The position numbers and the translations under genes are program-made. From contig JAAZCZ010000012.1 of NCBI GenBank assembly GCA_012513005.1, positions 1 through 24,874 on the forward strand: 24,874 nucleotides of DNA, written 5' to 3'. Every line of letters begins with the position of its first letter. Positions within the stretch are counted from its first letter, which is position 1. The DNA is from Oscillospiraceae bacterium (GTDB taxonomy: Bacteria; Bacillota; Clostridia; Oscillospirales; Oscillospiraceae). The notes beneath the pieces were generated by a model that saw only the letters and a list, made by a program, of their open reading frames with translations, was not told the origin of the DNA and did no database searches. Positions 21,568 to 24,874 of the stretch are shown piece after piece.

Positions 21568-21999
21568 CTATATAACGCTCTGTTTTTCTGCCTTAGTGTC
21601 GCAGTAAATGCAGCGATAAATGCCGTTTTCTCTGTCGGCGAGCCTAAACTCATGCCTGAGCTCCTGCTCAGAGGATGTAATGCATCTGGGGTTGCGGCAG
21701 CGGATAACACCTGCGATTCTCTCGGGCAGCTCGGGATGGATTTTTTCTATTCTGACGCTGTCTCTAATTATATCAACCGTAATCTGAGGCGCAATATAGC
21801 CGAGCATATCAAAGTCAAGCTCAATAACCTCATTCACCTTGAGAATATCTTTTTTGCCGTGTTTTCTGCTGTGTGCGTTTTTAATAAGAGCAACCTGACA
21901 CTCCATGCGGTCTAATTTAAGATAGTGATAAAGCTCCATGCCGCGACCTGCAGGAATGTGGTCAATAACAACTCCGTTTACAATTGAACCGATAATCAT
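21568..21999 (-). CDS. pyrI: Aspartate carbamoyltransferase regulatory subunit
   Basis: A 143-residue subunit that binds nucleotide effectors and holds catalytic PyrB trimers together. Nucleotide-binding N-terminal domain (VVIDHIPAGRGMELYHYL; then LDRMECQVALIKNAHSRKHGKKDILKV split over the next strand). The C-terminal zinc domain has C101, C106, C130 and C133, the standard four-cysteine site. ATG overlaps the pyrB stop by four bases (ATGA). Last gene of the pyr operon. Presence of pyrI implies allosteric control by CTP/UTP versus ATP as in other PyrI-containing enzymes. Confidence 0.95.
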   Translation of the reverse strand: MIIGSIVNGVVIDHIPAGRGMELYHYLKLDRMECQVALIKNAHSRKHGKKDILKVNEVIELDFDMLGYIAPQITVDIIRDSVRIEKIHPELPERIAGVIRCRNPRCITSSEQELRHEFRLADRENGIYRCIYCDTKAEKQSVI

Positions 22000-22916
22000 A
22001 TGCTAACCCCCAAAAGTTTCATAATAAGTGCCATGCGAATGAATTTGCCGTAAGCAACCTGCTTGAAGTAGCAGGCGCGCGGGTCATCATCAACGGCAAC
22101 GGAAATTTCGTTAACACGAGGCAGAGGATGCAAAATTGCCAAATCGGGCTTTGCGCTAAAAAGTTTATCGGGCGCTAGTATATAGCTGTCTTTTAAGCGT
22201 ACATAGTCAGCCTCATTGAAGAATCTTTCTCTCTGAACCCTTGTCATATAGAGTATGTCAAGCTCGGGCATAGCAGCGTCTAAGCTCCGCAGCTCCTTAT
22301 AAGGCACATTGTGATTATCCAAAATTTCAGTGCGCACATGCTCCGGAATAACAAGCTCCTCGGGTGATATCAGCACAAAACGCACATTCTCATATCTTGA
22401 CATAGCCGCAATAAGTGAGTGAACAGTGCGCCCGAATTTAAGGTCACCGCAGCAGCCCACAGTCAGTGTATCAAGCCTACCTTTTTCCATATGTATCGTA
22501 AGCAGGTCGGTTAGAGTCTGTGTGGGGTGGTTATGACCGCCGTCACCTGCGTTAATAACGGGTATATTAACCTTATTAGCAGCTACCTGCGGCGCGCCCT
22601 CCTTGGGGTGGCGCATAGCAATTATATCTGCAAAGCACTGCACTGTTTTGGCAGTGTCAGCAACGCTCTCGCCCTTGGCAGCCGAGCTGCTTGTAGCCTC
22701 TGAAAAGCCCAAGATACTGCCGCCTAGATCCAGCATCGCAGCTTCAAAGCTGAGCCTCGTGCGTGTAGATGCCTCATAAAAAAGGGTAGCCAGCTTCTTG
22801 CCGCGGCAAACATCAGCGTAAGCCTCGGGATTTTTAATAATTCTTCCGGCGAGAGCAATAAGCTCATTAATCTCTTCCATGCTGTAATCGCGAATGTCAA
22901 TTAGGTCTTTTTTCAT
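21996..22916 (-). CDS. pyrB: Aspartate carbamoyltransferase catalytic subunit
   Basis: A 306-residue enzyme for the first committed step of pyrimidine synthesis, joining carbamoyl phosphate and aspartate. Carbamoyl-phosphate loop S50-T51-R52-T53-R54, flexible loop with K81 in AAKGES, H130-P131-TQ, and GDLKFGRTVHSL in the aspartate domain. Length matches E. coli PyrB. GGAGG precedes ATG by 7 bases. It lies 26 bases after pyrE and overlaps pyrI by four bases. Confidence 0.96.
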   Translation of the reverse strand: MKKDLIDIRDYSMEEINELIALAGRIIKNPEAYADVCRGKKLATLFYEASTRTRLSFEAAMLDLGGSILGFSEATSSSAAKGESVADTAKTVQCFADIIAMRHPKEGAPQVAANKVNIPVINAGDGGHNHPTQTLTDLLTIHMEKGRLDTLTVGCCGDLKFGRTVHSLIAAMSRYENVRFVLISPEELVIPEHVRTEILDNHNVPYKELRSLDAAMPELDILYMTRVQRERFFNEADYVRLKDSYILAPDKLFSAKPDLAILHPLPRVNEISVAVDDDPRACYFKQVAYGKFIRMALIMKLLGVSI

Positions 22917-22942
22917 ATACCTGCCTCCATTTTTAGCTTAAA

Positions 22943-23554
22943 TTAGCCGAGTGAATTTTTGAATATATGTAAGGTTTCAACGTCGTCGGGCTTTATATAG
23001 CCCTCCTCCGCCGCAACTGTTACAATCGTATCGAAGTCAGTCAGACTGTAGCTTATAACATTAGCATCTCTCAGCTTTTCGCTGCTTTTCTTCATGCTGT
23101 ATGTAAATATGCTCACAATTCCGAGTACATCAGCCCCGGCTTCTCGCAGGGCATTTACTACCTCAATAGCACTTCCGCCTGTGGAAATTAAATCCTCAAC
23201 AACAACGGTCTTTTGCCCCGGTATTAGCCTGCCCTCAATTTTATTATTTCTGCCGTGGTCTTTTGAGCTTGCACGAACATAGCCCATAGGCAGGTTTAGA
23301 AGATGAGCGCAAATAGCAGCGTGGGCAATTCCGGCAGTGCTGGTGCCCATCAGTATTTCCGCCTCTGGAAAATGCTTGCGAACAAGCTCAGCAAGTCCAT
23401 GTTCCACTTCGTTCCTAACAGCGGTATCGGATAAGGTCAGGCGGTTATCGCAGTAGATAGGGCTTTTAATTCCGCTTGCCCAGGTAAAAGGCTCCTCGGG
23501 TCTTAAAAACACAGCTTTAATTTTGAGCAGATTCTTAGCAATTTTAACTTTCAT
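22943..23554 (-). CDS. pyrE: Orotate phosphoribosyltransferase
   Basis: A 203-residue type I phosphoribosyltransferase turning orotate plus PRPP into OMP. PRPP motif VVVEDLISTGGS at about 117-128; flexible-loop residues K98, D99, H100 in RASSKDHGR; substrate segment FTWASGIKSPIYCDNR near the N-terminus. The ATG at 23554 with GGTGG 4 bases before it is preferred over a TTG 12 codons upstream, which would start just before the pyrF stop. It begins 28 bases after pyrF and precedes pyrB by 26. Confidence 0.94.
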   Translation of the reverse strand: MKVKIAKNLLKIKAVFLRPEEPFTWASGIKSPIYCDNRLTLSDTAVRNEVEHGLAELVRKHFPEAEILMGTSTAGIAHAAICAHLLNLPMGYVRASSKDHGRNNKIEGRLIPGQKTVVVEDLISTGGSAIEVVNALREAGADVLGIVSIFTYSMKKSSEKLRDANVISYSLTDFDTIVTVAAEEGYIKPDDVETLHIFKNSLG

Positions 23555-23582
23555 TTTTCCACCATCTCTATAATATATATTC

Positions 23583-24278
23583 TTAAACAAAGTCAGAAAC
23601 GCAGATTTCCCAAGCTAAAACCGGGTCAGGAGCCTCGGTAATGGGTCTGCCGACAACAATAAAATCCGAGCCGCGAGACTTAGCATCTGCAGGTGTAGTT
23701 ATGCGCACCTGATCGGAAGCTGCCCCGCCAGAAAATCTAATCCCGGGAGTCACAGTCAAAAAGTCATTTCCGCAGGCACTGTGAATAAGCCCAGATTCCA
23801 AGGGCGAGCAGACAACGCCGTCAAGCCCGGCGGTTTTAGTGTTTTTTGCGTATTTTATAACTGTCTCATCAAGGGAAGCGCTTATTAAAAGCTCGTTTTG
23901 CATTCGCTCCTCGCTCGTTGAAGTGAGCTGTGTAACGGCAATGAGCAGGGGAGATATCCCGCCGGCAGCTAAAACCCCGTCACGGGCAGCTTCCATCATG
24001 GCAATAGTTCCGCTTGCATGCACATTGAGCATGTCAGCTCCAAGCCCTGCCAAAACAGTCATAGCTTTTTTAACAGTGTTCGGAATGTCGTGCAGCTTTA
24101 AGTCCAAAAAGACCTTGTGCCCTCGCTCTTTTAGACAAAGCACAATATCGGGACCTGCAGCATAAAAAAGCTCCATTCCGATTTTGACATAGGGTCTAAA
24201 AGAGCCAAATCTCTCTAAAAATCTAAGTGTCTCGTCCTTGCCCTTAAAGTCGCAGGCAATTATTACATCTTTTCCCAT
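23583..24278 (-). CDS. pyrF: Orotidine 5'-phosphate decarboxylase
   Basis: A 231-residue TIM-barrel enzyme turning OMP into UMP. The catalytic D59-x-K61-x-x-D64 set lies in FLDLKLHDIPNTV, K32 in VKIG, and the phosphate-binding end motif in DFIVVGRPI. The length and spacing are those of the bacterial short group. ATG overlaps the pyrD stop by one base (TAATG), so it is translationally coupled. Confidence 0.95.
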   Translation of the reverse strand: MGKDVIIACDFKGKDETLRFLERFGSFRPYVKIGMELFYAAGPDIVLCLKERGHKVFLDLKLHDIPNTVKKAMTVLAGLGADMLNVHASGTIAMMEAARDGVLAAGGISPLLIAVTQLTSTSEERMQNELLISASLDETVIKYAKNTKTAGLDGVVCSPLESGLIHSACGNDFLTVTPGIRFSGGAASDQVRITTPADAKSRGSDFIVVGRPITEAPDPVLAWEICVSDFV

Positions 24279-24874
24279 TAATGTGCTCCTCCGATAATAC
24301 TCTTTATATCTGAAATACCGTATTTTTCCATAGCTTCAGGCAAAGCCTCAATAATCTTAGGGCAGGCAAAGGGATCGGCAAGATTAGCAGCTCCAACCTG
24401 CACAGCAGTAGCTCCTGCCAGCATCATTTCAAGCACATCAGAAGCGCAGGAAATTCCGCCGACACCTATAATCGGCACACGCACTGCCTCATAAACCTCA
24501 TAGACCATCCTAAGCGCAACAGGGAATACCGCCGGACCCGATAGCCCGCCTGTAACATTTGCCAAAAGTGGTTTTCGGCTGTTTAAGTCAATTCTCATGC
24601 CCAACAGTGTGTTTATAAGACAAAGCCCGTCAGCCCCTGCCTGCTCGCAAGCTTTTGCAATAGATGCTATATCGCTCACATTGGGACTAAGCTTAATAAA
24701 TACAGGCTTTTTTGAGACTTTTTTAACGGCAGCAGTCACCTCGGCAGCAGCGTCGGGAGAAGTTCCGAACGCCATACCGCCTGCATGAACATTTGGGCAG
24801 CTTATGTTGACCTCAACAATACCAACCTGCTCCTGCGCCGATAGCCTCTGTGCTGCATAAACATAGTCCGAAAC
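24278..24874 (-). CDS. pyrD: Dihydroorotate dehydrogenase, class 1 (C-terminal part, cut by right edge)
   Basis: The minus strand is open from the window edge (24874) to the stop at 24278, giving the last 198 residues. VEVNISCPNVHAGG contains the catalytic-base Cys of class 1 enzymes (class 2, membrane quinone-linked, has Ser). FMN-binding parts follow: KPVFIKLSP, LCLINTLLGMRID, GGLSGPA, GVGGISCASDVLEMMLAGA. The extended VHAGGMAFG after CPN fits the class 1B (PyrK-partnered, NAD-linked) type usual in Clostridia, so pyrK is expected just outside to the right. An internal ATG at 24775 is not the start. Fourth enzyme of the pathway, in one operon with pyrF, pyrE, pyrB and pyrI. Confidence 0.94.
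   Translation of the reverse strand, partial: VSDYVYAAQRLSAQEQVGIVEVNISCPNVHAGGMAFGTSPDAAAEVTAAVKKVSKKPVFIKLSPNVSDIASIAKACEQAGADGLCLINTLLGMRIDLNSRKPLLANVTGGLSGPAVFPVALRMVYEVYEAVRVPIIGVGGISCASDVLEMMLAGATAVQVGAANLADPFACPKIIEALPEAMEKYGISDIKSIIGGAH

Overview
The window reads as chromosomal DNA of a strictly anaerobic, Gram-positive member of the Clostridia, probably a gut-type lineage. The basis is a class III (anaerobic) ribonucleotide reductase with its activase, class 1B-type pyrD with a pyrI regulatory subunit, strong GGAGG-type ribosome binding sites, lipobox-bearing surface proteins, and AGA/ATA-rich codon use at moderate GC. No rRNA, tRNA, CRISPR array or phage gene was found. Assignments rest on reading motifs by eye; no database search was run.

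Left part (1-7,570, mostly minus strand): the 5' part of an ISL3-type transposase runs off the left edge. It is followed by a CPA2-type Na+/H+ antiporter whose promoter carries a textbook CRP/FNR-family palindrome. Next comes a redox/nucleotide block, transcribed right to left: nrdG, nrdD (with a glutaredoxin-like domain fused to its C-terminus), a one-domain O6-alkylguanine-DNA alkyltransferase, a thioredoxin reductase-like flavoprotein and a nitrilase-superfamily amidase. The nrdGD promoter has a near-perfect NrdR box over its -10. Together these could supply dNTPs anaerobically with a built-in reductant path (NADPH, TrxB, fused Grx domain, NrdD).

Middle part (7,570-19,960): a two-gene plus-strand operon pairs a DUF4037 putative nucleotidyltransferase with purine nucleoside phosphorylase. 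Converging on it are a membrane-anchored PQQ-type beta-propeller protein and a rhomboid-like protein without a recognisable catalytic His but with a C-terminal zinc-binding tail. A plus-strand series follows: rlmB (with a leader that can fold two exclusive ways), a 990-residue protein that I read as a degenerate P-type ATPase with a very long acidic Tyr/Glu/Asp-rich N-terminus, an EF-G-2-type GTPase, an SGNH hydrolase and a small DUF4358-like lipoprotein, closed by a strong terminator.

Right part (19,960-24,874): an AT-rich AbiEi/AbiEii type IV toxin-antitoxin cassette with its own promoter and operator-like repeats sits between two terminators, convergent with the pyrimidine operon pyrD-F-E-B-I (minus strand). 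pyrD is cut by the right edge. The most unusual item is the degenerate P-type ATPase; the nrd/trx block with its regulatory sites and the antiporter's CRP-like site are the best-supported regulatory stories.
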